NCBI GenBank assembly: GCA_026874595.1
Contig: CM049306.1
Location: forward strand, 57,914,019 to 57,978,018
DNA from: Sipunculus nudus
Lineage: Eukaryota > Annelida > Sipuncula > Golfingiida > Sipunculidae
DNA length: 64,000 nt
Direction of reading: 5' to 3'
Every line of letters starts with the position of its first letter. The stretch's first letter is position 1. A program made the translations under genes and the position numbers. Below, piece after piece: positions 11,605 to 26,300 of the stretch. The notes below the pieces were generated by a model. It saw nothing but the letters and a program-made list of their open reading frames with translations, was not told the DNA's origin and searched no databases.

Positions 11605-14600
11605 GGTTCTCAGGCACTTTTTCAGAAATCAGTGCAGGTGGGCAATTTCTTTTTAACCTTATTTTTTAGCGAACCTGTGAGCTTATGCGATGGTGTGGCG
11701 GCGTCCGGCTTCTGTACGTTAACAATACTATCTTGAAAACGGCAAGAGTAAGCATCACGAAATTTAATGCAAAAAATCTATCGGATTTTGCTAATTTTTT
11801 GGCTGACAGCATTTTCTTAGATTTTATTGGGAAAAAGCTAAAAAAAGCTTTAAAATCTTCTCCGACGAAACTGTTCAGCCAAATTGTCCAAAATTTCCCA
11901 GAAATGATTCCTGGAACATTCTTTTTCAAGTTTGTTCGAATTGTTTAAGTTTGGTGATTTTTGGCTGAGTTACAGGAAGTTGAACTTATTCATCTGTCAA
12001 AAAAGCATAGTAAAATTACAATCTCAGAAACAGCTGGAGTTATCATCACCAAATTTTATGCCAATGTTAGTCACATGAGTCATATGTGAAATTGAGGTAT
12101 TGGTGGCGCCTTTTGGCCTTTTTGTACGAGGGTCATCAGTGCCCGTACCATACTGACAGCTTCAAAAAACTTCTTCTCTGAAACCATATGGCCAAATTGT
12201 TTAATATCGCATAGAAATGATCCTAGGGTAGTGCTTTCTGAATTCTGTCCAAATGGTCTCAGTTCAGTGACTTTTGGCTGAGTCATGGTAGGCTGAAATT
12301 AGTCATATGCCATAACATCCCATTTTAGCTAAGTGGCTGCAAAGATCTTCTTCTCAAAAACCACTGGGCCGAATTCTTAAATCTCACACATTAATTATTC
12401 TTAGATGTTGATAATTCAAGTTTGTTCAACTGGTTTTGGTTAATTGATTTTTGGCTGAGTTATGAGAAGCTTAACTTAGCCATTTTGCTGTAGTTTACCA
12501 TATGAGTTATAAACCTGTAAAGCGTTTTTTTTGACTGAGGCAAATTTGTTTAATATTTTACAAGAATAATCCCCTGAATAATTCTTATAATAATTGTCTT
12601 TTATGGTTCCAAAGAATGAATTTAGGCTGAATTTTAAAGATTGAATTGAGGCATTTTACCATATATGTAAGCTGTGTGAAGCAGATACATCTAGCCTGGC
12701 ACCTGTTTATCAGCATCCATAACATCATGCCTCTAGACATTGAGATTTCAGGTTATCTATGGTTAATATTGACAAGAATGTTTTTTAAAAGCTTTTAAAA
12801 AATGTAGATTTATAATTTTAGATATTCCTCATGCCAGGCAATGTTTACAATCACAGGTGTACAGTTCTCTGTGGGTATGTAAAGACGGCTGTACATGGAT
12901 TATAAATAATAGGTTTCCATACTCAACTTAATTCAAGATTTTGCCATCAGTGCAATGTATCTGTATTATAATTTTGCATTCAATATGCATCTGTAGTAAT
13001 TTTTAGTGAACCTTTGAGCTAATGCGATGATGTGGCGGCGACCGCTGTCTGTATCATGAAATTTAATACAAAAAATTAGCTATCTGAAAAACTCTGCATT
13101 TTCTTAGATTTTATAGAAAAAGGTAAAAAAAAAAACCTTTTAAAAATCTTCTCCTAAACGGTAAAGCCAAATTGTTCAATATTTTGAAATAATCTTTTAT
13201 ACCATCTCTCTCAAGTTTGTTTGAATGGTTCAAGTTCGATGAATTTTGGCCGAGTTACAGGAAGTTGAACTTAGTCATCTGTCAAAAAAGCAAACTAAAA
13301 TGACACTCTCAGAAACGGCCGGAGCTATCATCTCCAAATTTTATGCCAGTTTTGGTCACATGAGTCATATTTGAAGCCCAGGTATTGGTGGCATCGCCTG
13401 CATTGACCTTTTTTTTGTATGGGGGTCATTGGTCATCTGTTCATTAACCCATAAATTCTCAGAAATGGCAGGAGCTACCATCCCGTGATTTTATGCAATA
13501 ATCTGTAACATATCAAATGTTGTCGGATAAAGCTAATTTTTTTGCTATCTGCGTTTACTAGATTTTATAGCAAAAAAGTGGAAAAACCTTTAAAATTCTT
13601 CTCCTTGTAAACAGTCCAGCAAAATTGTTTAATATTTTGCAGAAATGATCCCAGAGGCAAGCTCTCTCAAGTTTGTTCAAATGGTTTGCATTTGATGAAT
13701 TTAAGTGGAGTTACATGAATTTGAACAGTCATTTGGCAAAGTAAGCATACTGACATAGCAATCTCAGAAATGTCAGAAGCCAGCATTACCAAGTATTGTG
13801 CAAATGTTGGTCACATAACTCATATTTGAAGTTGCAGATTTTGTGGTGCCACCTACATTGACTGTTTTCTTTTATGGGCAAAAACCTCATAATTTTAGCC
13901 TCTTTCAGCTTAAAATGTTTATGATGTAACTATCAAGTTGAATCGTTATTTTTTTCAAAAAAAAATTATCCTAGGACATGGTTCTTTCAATCATATCAGA
14001 AAAGCTTTCGTTGGTCTTATGGCCGTTATTATGTCTATTTCAAACTGAGGACTGCAAAACTGTTCTACAAAATTATTGTTTCAGTTATAACTTCTGTAAC
14101 ATTACACAAAAAAATTATTCTTAGGTGGCCTTTGTTCAAGTTACTTGAATGATTTTTGGCAGAATTATTGGACCTTTAACAATGAAAGAACTGCATCTTT
14201 TATTTTTCTAGATATTTTGATAAAAAGTTTATGAATATGTCAGCTTGAATAAAAAAAAATTAGCCAAAGTCCTTCAGTATGCCTAAACAGATTCACCAAC
14301 ACTCCAAGATTGTGTCTGTATCTTTAAATAGTTGAAAAACTGCCAACTGTTTCAGATTTGGCAACAGATCAAGAGTTCATTCAGTGCAGCCAGATTTAGG
14401 TCAAGAGTTCAATCAGTGCAGCCAAGCACCATGTGATCACCTCATTGGTGTCATGCCCCTTAGGGCAGGGCCCCTGCATGAGCTTATGCAATGGTGTGGC
14501 TGCTGTTTCAGACTTGGCAACAGACTCGAGGTCAGTCTCGATCTATTTATAGCTTTGGCAGACTGCCAGCAGTATCAGATCAGGCAACAGGTCAAGAGTT

Positions 14601-15618
14601 CACTCAGTGCAGCCAGGTATGGGTCAAGAGTTCACTCAGTGCAGTAGCTGCATTCTATTTATGGTGTTAGCAGACTGCCCACTGCATCAGATTTGGAACC
14701 AAAGTTCAGCCTTGATCTATTTATAGCTTTGGCAGACCGCCAACTGTGTCAGATTATGCAACAAGTCCATAGTTCACTCAGTCTAGCCAGGTGCAGGTCA
14801 TGAGTTCACTCAGTGCAGTAGCCTGAGCCAGCAAATTTGCCACAGTTCACTCGGGGCAACTGCCTTTCTCACCTACGCCTGGTCAGCCCCATGCATCAGA
14901 CTCAAGGTAATTTTGATGTATTGGCCTGATATTTTGACCTGTCTATGTGTCTTTGATGGCTTTCTCGTTAACAAGACAGGTGTCGCCACCTACAATTACT
15001 TTTGCATATTGTATGTGCAAGCTTATTTCTACAGAATAAATTTGATATATCAGCCTGAAATTGGGCATATATATACATATCGAATAGCTTGGTCGTATTC
15101 AAGACTGATGGTGCCACTTACAATAATTTTTGCACAGTGTGTGCCCCTGCTTATTTTCAGGAGGGGTTTGATATATCAGTCTGAAATTGGGCATATGTAT
15201 ATATCTCTGATAGCTTTGTTGTATACAAGACTGGTGGTGCCAGCTACAATCATTTTTGTGTTGTGTGCAACCAGGCCAGAATTTCAGCAGTGATGTTTGT
15301 GCAATTGTTTCTAATTCAAAATGTTTGGTACTTGTATTGTTCATATACATGAGAAGTAATGGTCCAGCATTGAAGCATTATACCTGGTGTATTTCCAAAT
15401 GCACAGGTTCGCATTAGGCCTGTAGGCCTTGTTTATGTTTGGATAAAAATTACATATGATCAGGTAAAAGCATGATAATAACAAAATTGTTTTGCTTAAC
15501 AGGTAAAAGCGCTACATATCAAAGGAAATCTTATAAAAATTGTATTATTTTACCTTCTTGAAAGATTAAAATCAAAATAAAAAATGTTTAAAATTGACGC
15601 AGGCGGTACCTGAGAACC
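11605..15618. repeat. Split, inverted copy of element E
   Basis: The left piece 11,605-11,672 (GGTTCTCAGGCA, then TTTTTCAGAAATCAGTGCAG) and the right piece ~15,430-15,618 (AAGCATGATAATAACA through TACCTGAGAACC) together match the reverse complement of the intact 305-bp copy at 7,347-7,651. The intervening ~3.75 kb is foreign to the element. Confidence 0.7.
11673..15429. repeat. ~3.75-kb repeat-rich insertion inside element E
   Basis: The block opens with GAGCTTATGCGATGGTGTGG, a phrase that returns in altered form near 13,017 and 14,480. A second recurring module contains AGAAACGGCCGGAGCTATCA and a GTCACATGAGTCATAT phrase; it appears near 12,026, 13,310, 13,450 and 13,765. Around 14,380-14,830 there are further tandem phrases (GTCAAGAGTTCA(C/A)TCAGTGC). 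It is non-coding and internally duplicated, probably a composite repeat or decayed transposon. Confidence 0.6.
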
Positions 15619-18600
15619 TTACCTTTTTTATTTTTTCCTCCTTAGTAGTCAGTATTATTCGTAATGGTGTTATGGTTTGAATATTTAGTAGGTAAGTGAA
15701 AATACATCTTTAGCATCATTTCTCAAAATAAATGTATAAAAAGTGGATATGAAATGATATATAAAACACTATATGGTTATAAAAAAAACACTGATCTTGC
15801 TTAATTGGTTTTATATCAAACCTTATAGATATAACTAATATTATAAAGAAATAAAAAAAATGTGTTTGTTCAGGAAAAAGATACAATTAGAAACCAGAAG
15901 CATATTGACAGCGCGTAACACAGTAGGTATTTTTAATGAATTGATAGACTGATACCGATCTCTAGTCAGATATTTTATTATTATGAAAGCGTTGATTTGA
16001 TAACCATGCAGTCTTTATTTTTATACACAGTGCAACTCAAAATTATCGACGCTGGTGGGGTTTATAAAAAATCAATTTCCCCTTTTTTCATGACCAAGCA
16101 TTTATAATGCCTGTCATAGAAAGTTGTCCATAATTATATAGACAAGTGTCAATAATAGAGATGTTTTCATAATAAAAAGAGGTTTCCACGAATCTCCAAC
16201 AGGATTGTTATAGACCTATATTTGTTGTCGTACTATGTGTAGTTGTTATTATTTTAACATATTTGAATAATATGGAAAAATGAAAGCAGATGGTTTCATT
16301 AAATGTTTGTGTGTTGTTCTTGTGTACTTTTGTTTTTGTAACTGCATGTCAATATTAGAGTCACTGAAATTAACATCTTTATTAACACTGCTTGACTTTG
16401 CTAAGTGGTTAACCCTCTATTGTGTAATTCAGCACTTTCCAATAACATAATGCAAGTAAATGCGTTGTCCCATTTCAATGAGATTGAGCTGGTACCTTTG
16501 AGACATTTCATCACAAATAAATATAGCCAACACAGGACGAATTGCAACAGTAATAAAATGGGGGTGTGTTTTTGCTTTTCCAACGTGCTGAATTTCATTT
16601 CAAAAGTATACAGAAATATATTCAGTGGGACAGGATCAAATTACCAAATGTAAATTAACTGTCGATTTGGGGGATTATAATTCTTTCGGTAAATCTACCG
16701 ATAAAAATACCTTTTCTGATGTTGCTAAAAGGTACTCCTATAATGGTTAAAAAGTTTCGGTAATTAAAAATGATAATACATTTATTAAAGTACATATATA
16801 TAGGGTTTTATATCGGTTTCATGTTAGAAACCTTTGGTTTCTTATTAAATACTACCTTTTCAAATTACGAAAAGAATGGGCGGACTTGAAAAGTCGTGTT
16901 TCCGCAATTCTCCCGATTTCTGCATCCATGTAGTCCGGCAGTTCCACATTCTTCACGGGTGGAAATTATAGAAAGTTAGTTTAAATATAACTGAGGTTAT
17001 TAAATCTGTGCTATGAAATATCCAAAAGCCGCTGAATTTTTCAGTGGTGAAAATGTTCTATTTTCATTGATTCTTAAAATCAAAACATGAGTGCCTTGTT
17101 TTGTGAAAGTAGAGGCCTAATTAGCACATACATAACGTGTCATAGAAATATTCTTGTCCGTGGTGTAATGAATTCATTGGAATGCATAGTGTTCGCTTTT
17201 AATTTTACATTGAATTTAAAAAAAGAAATTATTTGAGGTCACAGGGTAAAAGGTCAAGTTCATAGAGCTGCCATCCTCATTTTTACACACAGTATAATTG
17301 CTCCCGTGCGAGGGGATGCTTCGCTTTGCGGTGCCCTTGTCTGATCTTAAAAATAAGCATTGTGAAATATAAAATATAGGAATTTCAAATATTCAAAATC
17401 TTTTCTAATTTAAGTTTGTTTAGAACATTTCTCTAGTTCTATATAGGATTAACTGTACCCATTATGGATCTTATTTCGTCTACATCCTTTCGTAAACCTT
17501 GTATCTAAAAAAATAAGTCGTGACGTCGTGACCATGGACGTTAGTCCTAATACTCCTTTTATCAATCATTATATTATGATATAATATAATTTTCCTGTGC
17601 TAAGTCAATTATAATTGTTTACCAAATTTAGGCCGATTTAAATTATTGTGCATTATACTTTTGACATTTTATCTTCAGGCTCTTTAAATATTTAAATATA
17701 TATGAAAAGGGTTGAAAAATTCCATGTCTATTTTTTAAGTATTACTTTTTAAATTTTAAATTTATATCAACGAGTGTGCCTGATTTAAACGTGCAAAGAA
17801 TTCATAATTGAACCCCCTTAAAATGATCTTGTTTATTTTTCATGTGTGATTATATTGATTTGCTGTTATACTGTTGTTGTACTGTGTTATTGTATTGATT
17901 TAGTGTATTGTAATGTTAGGGTTGTTTTAAGAATAAATTATAGTTATTTGTTAACAAAAAAAAAACTGACTTATTTATTCATTCCCCTAGACATTACACG
18001 CTGCCCAGTGTTACAGAATCTGATTTTTTATCTCCTTGACAAAATTTATGTTCATCGCGCATATCTGTTGATATTAGGTTCCGTAACAATATTTGTCCAG
18101 GAAATGTCAATGTTGAGTTTAAAAGAAGTAACATCAATGTTATAGAATATTACATTTGTGGGAGGCAGCCAACTTGCCCAAGGTTGGCCCAACACCCATT
18201 TCCTTCTTTATTATCCCATAATACCACAATTCTCTTAACCAATATCACACCTCTCTCATTCAGAACTACCACACACCGTAAAAGAAAATAACTTGCTCAG
18301 TCTGACAATATTGCATCAATTTAATAACCTTCACAACAGGCGCATATGAAAACATGTGAATACTCTGGACTTTGTACATAATGTCATACAGAGAGGGCGT
18401 TACAACCAGTGGACAAAAACGCGCGCTTATTTGAGTAAGACTCGATCAAGAAAACTAACAATAACATTTAACGACCAAATTAATGGTGCAAGTCAGGGGT
18501 CAACGAGGATAGGGGCAGCACTGATCAGTGATGACAACATGGAATGATACAAATACACAAAACGTTCCACAAGAACACATGGAAAATATACATATAAAAT

Positions 18601-19650
18601 TAGTTATAATCATAAAAACCCTTTGTAGGGCGAAAATAAACGACCTCATTTCTGATATACTGTCAACAGTAGGTCAAAATATTGTCCGTGTATATATATT
18701 TCTGAGGGTCCCTCAGCGGTCTTCCACATATAAAGACTATTCACTAAATCCGTTTCACAAAAAGGCAAATTGCAACAGAAACAACAATGGGACAATATTT
18801 TAGGAAATACTTTCCAGAATATTTAAGAAATCAAACAAGTATTACTTTCGAGAAAATAAGTCTATTTTTCAACTCCGTTTATCGTTGGCACAACCATGTC
18901 CATGTATTTAACAGCTGCTGAATGGATCAAGTCAAGTATAATCTCTAAAATATAACCACCTTAAACAGAGATTGCTATTCATGCAGGTAGACATTCGCTT
19001 TGTCCTTTCTATTACCAGATCCAAGACCAATGTATAAGTAATCTTTGTATTAAATAATCAAATTCTTACTGCTTCAATTGTCGTTCCCGTGTGAATGTTT
19101 ATCGACTTGTACAAAAATTTAATGCTTTCATGTATGGTTTCCGAGAAATTTCATTCTGAAAATGAAGGCAGCAGAAAGAAACAAAACCTAAAAAAAATAA
19201 CATAATCCTTTAATAGTTTTGTGCATAGAATATGCGGGAATAACTATTATTTGACATCCGGTCAATAACGTTATGGCATGCATGTTATACTTTTAAATAT
19301 CCTCGCCACATATTGTTGTATTTATGGAAATGAATAAATAAAAATGAAAATCGAAACAAATATGTCGCTGCAGGTACCACCCTTAGGTCTCTCTATCGTC
19401 TCTCACAACGTCACTTCGATTTAATAAAGTCTGAAACAACAGTCCCCGTAGCAAAAATCTTGTCACTGTTCTTCATGTCTCAATCCAATTGTATAAAGGA
19501 ATATCATGTTCTTAAATCTTCAGAGACTATTTATGCCTCGGTCTAGTTTCTTCACTTTTAGTTATCTTCGCATGATACATTCCCATCCGCCTTCAGTCCT
19601 TGTTTCGACGAGAGGTTGCGAGATTAAGCATCTGCATTTTGGAGAGACCT
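15619..19650. other. Intergenic region between two convergent genes
   Basis: No exon or domain is recognisable on either strand. It includes the 3' flank of the minus-strand receptor gene, immediately below 19,651. An AATAAA on the minus strand near 18,200-18,210 is a possible but distant polyadenylation signal. Confidence 0.4.
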
Positions 19651-20377
19651 TCAGTACTCCATACATTGATCGTTAAGTACATTATCCTCATTGGTTTGGT
19701 GATCATCTCCAGCTTCACGAGCCAGCTCTAGTCGGATATTATTCGTCTTGTCGCTGTATTTTTCGTACGATCTCTTCCGGTTGGCTTTCTGTGAATGACT
19801 ACATTGTACGTTGATCTCGCCGTGGCCGTACTTCATGGAGGCGATGTTGGAGGGCCGCTCGTAGCTTGAATCAGCGTCGGTTTTCTGCCATAAGTTGGCG
19901 TTGGTGATAATTCCATTGAATCCCTTATCGATCTTGCTCTCGTGGCCTCGAGAGCTGTAAGAATCTGATCCTGTTTGTTGGCTTCTGGGCCTCAGTGTTC
20001 CGTTTCGTGCAAGATCAGCCCAGGCGTTCCTGGCTTCTTTGTAAGTTATACAACGGAACACACAAATGAAGAAACCCTGGAATGTGTTCGCAAAACAGAA
20101 AATATATTCGAACGCTAACTTGGCGTCTTTGATGGCGAACAGTCCAAACACCCAGGTGATGCCAAGAAGAACCATAATTGTAAATGTTCCACGAATTTGC
20201 CCCGTGGTCACGTGTGTCTCTTTTTCTCCGAAACCCGCCATTTTGTCTTTCGGGCGGGGCTGTAAGATCACTCTGGCTACCAGTATAAATATGACAAAAT
20301 TCGCTATCAGAATAATCAACACAGGGAAGAGTATTCCAAAGTAATAAGCCCATGGATTCTGTGGCGAGAAACGGCAC
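19651..20377 (-). CDS. Receptor exon 14: ECL2, TM5-TM7 and cytoplasmic tail
   Basis: Residues 2136-2377. The acceptor is ATTTCAG/GTG, phase 2 in. It encodes the conserved ECL2 cysteine (ECRFSPQNPW), TM5 (ILFPVLIILIANFVIFILVA), TM6 (GTFTIMVLLGITWVFGLFAI) and TM7 (FEYIFCFANTFQGFFICVF), the hallmark adhesion-GPCR signatures. The tail (~130-140 residues) is polar and basic/acidic, ends QCMEY and has no evident PDZ-binding motif. Confidence 0.95.
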
Positions 20378-23300
20378 CTGAAATATTGAAAAACTGATAA
20401 CTAAACACCTCTGTTTTACAACATATATATTTTTTTTGCATTTACGTTGTTGTACCTGGATTAATGAAAAAGGTTTAAATCAAAGACGAAAAAGTATTAA
20501 TTTGTCAGAAAAAAAGTAAAAAAAAAAAAAGAAAATTTAAAGCAATAAAAACTACGCAAGTTTTTGGTTTTACTATGCTTCAATACATGCTTTAGGTATG
20601 ATACTTGCAGACATGTAGCAAGCTACAGCGCTGTTTCCAGTATTACTCATTTCCAGTCATCTTGTAGAAGGGTGATTAGATAGAAATAAAACCTCTGCTC
20701 AACCTTATGCCACTATTATGAATGAATGGCAAAGCAAGTCTTTCATGTCTCAGTCATGTTAGGAAATATGTGGAAACAACTTAAAATCAGTTAAAACCAG
20801 CATCTGGCACATGAAAGTTTGATTAAAGAAATATTATTCATAGTTAACATAAGAAAATAGTCTGAAAACACTACACCAAGTACAAAGTATAATAAAAGTA
20901 TAAGGAATTGCATAAGTAAGAGAGTTGCAGCACCGGAGAACGTGGAGCACTTAAAATTTTGGAGCTTATCGGTGCTTATTCTATGGCAATTTTTTAATCT
21001 ATGAATGAATGACTCAGGTGTAGAGAGAGTAGTGAATATTTGACTTACTCAGCAGAGACGCCTGTGTAATGGTCGACATCAACTCCAAGCATGATGACCA
21101 CCACGACTAATGGTAGCCCTGTAATATAAAAGATCACATGTTTAAAAAACAGTAGAACCTTCTATAAGACCACCTGTCTTATATAAAACCAGCTATGTTA
21201 AGACCATCCTTGAGTGAACCGAAAGCATTCACAATGGTTACAACGTAACCGTTTAATAAGACCATCTGTGAATTATAAGATCACTTTTGTTCAGTCCCAC
21301 GGATGGTCTTATTACACAGGTTTCACTTTAATTACCAAAAAGCTCAATGTATAGTCACTAAATAATACAAATACATCGCACCAATTTAAACATCTTTTCT
21401 TTCGATGTTAGTTTATACGTGACCCCTCCTCCTCTCTGTTAATCTTTAAAGCTTCAATTATTTATTTTTTTTAAAACAATTGTGAAATGTTTCTTATTTA
21501 TTTATTTGGCTATTGCATTTTGTACATATCCCAAAAATTTGCTAAATAATCAAATTTGACAGATGTACCGGGCGGCTTTCACCTGGGATATCTTGTTCGG
21601 TCAATGGCTGTTTAACCAGCTTTCATTTCCGTGGATCGTGATTACAAAAGTTAATAATTTACATGAGGAATTGTATCATTAGATGGTATGAATACTGGCC
21701 CAGTGTGGAAATGCTTCAAGCTACACATTTAGAATACAAACTTTTTGAAATATCAATATTCCATTAAAAGTAAAACGACGGCTTTGTCATTACCACGACA
21801 TAGTTACTTTATGGCGTTAAATCAGTTTAATGACGCAGTGACAGTCTGTGATGAAGATCATTCAGTTGGTTCCTGGCCAGTTATTGGTTATGATTCGAGG
21901 AGGTGGGGAATAATTATAAAGTGCTCATTGAAAACCCTTGCTGTGGCTCTCCGTCAGCACTCACACACAAAAAGAAATAAGTGATCGCGATATGTCCCAT
22001 AGTGCTTGCAGCATTAGTTAATTTGTTAATCGAGTTTTGGGGATGCAATAGTAAATATGGAAAAATAATGTCTTCGTTGTGTATTTTACAGAAATTCAGG
22101 TAATAAATGCTGAAATATGTTATCATGTCTGTTTTCATGCAGACATTACTCGACGCAGTGCTCTAATACCAATGCATAAACTAAAGCCATACAGGTGTGA
22201 TTATTACAGATGACTCGGATATTTCAGTCCAGACTATTAAAGGAACATAAGCTATTAAACTTTTAACTGTCGTCACATTTCCCTAAATCATATTATCCTT
22301 TTAAAAATGGATTTTGACTGTTTCACAATTCCAGAAACATCAAACTTGTGGTAATCCAATGTGTTACCAATTTTCTCTGTATCATCGATGATAAGCAGTC
22401 CTCATTCTGAATTAAAGGTCTCCAGCATTTCATGAAAACAAAATTTTCTAATCAATTCCCAAATAATTATACCAATCTGTTGCCAGTTTGACAATGTATT
22501 TTCTCTCTGCATAAAAGCCATCATGCCAAAAGGGAGATAAAAAGAATATCCACTTTAAAAACAATGAGGCTGGTCATCCAGTAAAAGTACGCTTACTCCG
22601 TGTGGACATCAGCCAAACACATTTTAAGGTAGCGCAATGTTTTAAATTTATAATAGACCATAAATTTTACACGATTTGAACCATTTACAGTGCTTTTTTT
22701 AATGGTATACATATTTTTGAACTATTTATTTTTTTATGATATTTAAATATTTGAAAAAATTAAATTTTTAAAAGGTACGCTACTTCAGGTACCTAGTAAA
22801 AGCAAGCCACTTTTCATTGGACTAGTATTTAACTATATGAGAATATCTCCATAGCCATTTTTCGTTTTTCTTCTGGCATGTATCTATCTTGTTAAAAAAT
22901 GAAATCTTAATTTTTTATTTTCTCAAAATTAAAAATTTCAGTTGTAAGATGGATATCTTTTTTGAGAAAGTGCCATGTAGTTTAAAATTGGTCCACTAAA
23001 ATCGGCTTACAGGTACTGGGTTCTTAAATTAACGTATTGAATTTCTTCATTTTCCACTTGTGTAAGTAGACTGTTTTAGAATGCAATATTGATAGCAACA
23101 ATGATATTGTTTAAAATGATAATTTTGGAGAAAACGCTATACTTCATGTATATCTGACATATCTGATCAGTGAATGGGCCTAATTAAAGAAGGAAGTGAG
23201 CTTTGATAAATTCAAAGAAATTACCCCATGCAATGATGCATCTCTTGAGGAGGAAGTGGGATTCATACGAGATAAAGACGGTCACCAGCATCTGGTAGAG

Positions 23301-26300
23301 ATTGATGGCTTCCAGCAGCATCCAGAGGAAGGACGCCAACAGGAAGTAGTGAAGTAGCGCAGCCACGGCCACACACCCGCCATGAGGGAACAGCCCCGGG
23401 ACTGTGGCCAGGATGTACATCACGTTCAAACACAGCAGAGCGAAACACAGGTTGATCAGTACCCGGCCGCTGCGGTCCCCACGCAGTTTCCTGTAGAAAG
23501 CAGATTCGAAAGAGTACGACTCTGTTGGTTGAGTTTGTGTGCGGGAAAAATATGCCACCCACAATGCACCGGGGCTTCAAAATACACCAGCGGCGTAGGT
23601 ATACACGTAGAGAAAATGGTAATGTAGTCCGTTCAAAAATGTTCGATTAGCATTGTGTCCAGGCAAATTACATAAACATGGGTGTTTTTGTGATAAGGCC
23701 TTTACGGAATAACTAACATTTTGAACATATACGTATGTGAAATGTAAACAGAATTTCTTCCTTTGAAATGTAACAGATTTTGATTTTAAAGTTGATATTA
23801 GAGACAAGGAATCCCGGCCGTTCTACATTGGCAAACAGAAAGAGGTTCGTTTTTGGTAGAAACGACTTCTGGTTGACCAAATAGTACATACGTTGCAAAT
23901 TAGGAAATCAATAGTGATCAAGGGTAACTCATACGTTTCAAATTCCTAACAAAACCAAAGTTCATTTATAATTAATAATTCATTATTGTGTTACATCAAA
24001 TGATTTTCATTTTTACAGACACCACAAGTAGTACTTCATTCAAGGCATGAATTATGTAGTAAAACAGAATTCTACAAGGTAAAAAAAAACATCAGTGTGT
24101 GTCACAGAATATTTAAGATTTAAAATTAAGAAACATTCAATTAATCTAGTACATGTCTATCAGTGAAGCTAACAATTTAATAAGGAAAATCATTGTTAAA
24201 ATACTTCCAAACTAGCCCATAGTCTTTCACTCATGCCATATCAGACGGTCGGTTATTTTGTCATTTCTAAGAGGGTTATTACTATAGCAAGTGACGTACC
24301 TGAACAGTGCGTATGTCAGCAGTGTGATGATTAGTCCAAGGATTGACAATGCACAGCCGACATAGGAAATGACAGACAGGGCAAGCTGGTGACTCTCTGG
24401 GATCTTAGAGCCGGGGTCCGGGTCCTGTAAACGTAAAAACCTTGACTATTTCGTGTGCTCAATTTTCAATTTTAAATATACTTAGTATTCATCCGCGCTG
24501 CGCTGTCTCTCTTCAGCCTAATAATAAAATTAAGCAGCGCCCCGTCTGGAAATCTGGAAAATAGAAAAATAAGCGCATATATACCGAAAAAAAAACTGGA
24601 TTTCATATAAAGATGCTTTTAAAACGACTCCAGATTCTTATTATTCACCAAAGTTTCTACACCATGTGGGTGGGGGGGGGGTGGGGGGTTGGGGTTCAAC
24701 AATGAATTTATATGGTTTGTTTTTAATATAGACGGTCAGTTGTTTAAAAATACGACAGCCAGAACTTACCAGGAGAACAGCAAAGCTTGTCAGATGGTTT
24801 GAAAAACAAGTGGTCCTGTTGCTGTCGCTGTCGTTCAGGGTAACACCACTGCTTGACCATTGTCTTTCTGCAAAGAAACATAGCGTTAAAAAAAGCGCGT
24901 TCTTACCTTTCTCTATAGCTGATTCTCACTACACGTACTTGAGTATGTTTCTCCCTACACAGTATACATTCAAAGGAAAATCTGGCGACGTATAGCTACG
25001 CCACATATAAATAAGGCGAAGGGTTCAAGACAAAACGAAAGTATGGTTCCGTTTTACGTTATCAGAGTGTTCAGCTGTGTTTTAAATTTCAAGGCACGTT
25101 TAAAAATGGAAATGGTTTGAAAATAGCTTTGTATTTTGCATAAATACATTTTCAAGGGGGGGGGGGGTTATTGCTTAGAAATGAGAAAGGGACAATTGAC
25201 AGAAGCCCCCCCCCCCCCTTTCTCCCCTGAGACTATGACTTTATTTTTCCTGCTGATAGTCGGCCCCCGTTATATAATGACAAAGCTCTCTGCCTTAATA
25301 ACCTATTTTTTTATATACTTTTATTGAGCCACATATAATTGAATATGTATTTTCTTTATACAAATATATTTTTAACAGTACATATCACTGATATTTTACA
25401 TTCATTTGATTTTGACAATTAAAGAACATGCGATATGCTAAACATTTTGTTGATTATTACACATTTACTTTAAATTGAATGACGGAAATTATTTTGAAAT
25501 GTTCAAATTATGAGTTTCACTCCATAAAATGTGAGGGGATCAAAAGGCACTTTGTCCACACTCCTAAAAAATGAGGGAACATGTCCGGTTGCCCCCCCCC
25601 CCCCCCCCCCCCCAGTTTCAATCTAATTTATTATGCTGATAATAACACCTGCTACGTATCAAGAATACACAAATTAAGAGCCCATCAACCTATTTCCTCT
25701 GCTTTATTGTTTACTTTACTGCTGAAACCTCAAGGCTTAAAATACAGTTTTACATCACAAATTAAAGAATAAACAAAGCAGTGATAACAATGATGAGTTT
25801 AACTTATAGTGGATAAAAGTAAGTAATGCCCTCACCGCTTGATTTCCAGAAGACACACCGCGTCCGCAGCGCCCCCTGGAAAGATATAACTGTATTATTG
25901 TCCAGTGTTACACACCTTATAAAATTAAGCAGTCCTTCAATAAACAGGTGGCCCATGGGTCATGACGCTCAGCTGAATTTGACAAGTATAACGGTGATGA
26001 ATATATTAATTATTGATGTAATAATCTGGTTAAAAATAATATTTGTTAAGGAACCTTGATCAGTGGGTAGGATGACTTCCAGGTAACAGGCGAAGGTAAC
26101 AGCAGAAAGATTTTACAAAAAATCCCCAGATGCTTAGTGAGAAGTTTCTACGTTAAACTGCTTATACTTATAGCTAGGGTACTCAAATCATGTTGTTTCA
26201 CACAGCTCAATTACTATAGGTCACAGTGACCTTATTTTGGATATCAAAGGAGATATTATAATGATCTACCTTGATAATAAAAGAGGCATTACTAGAGCAA

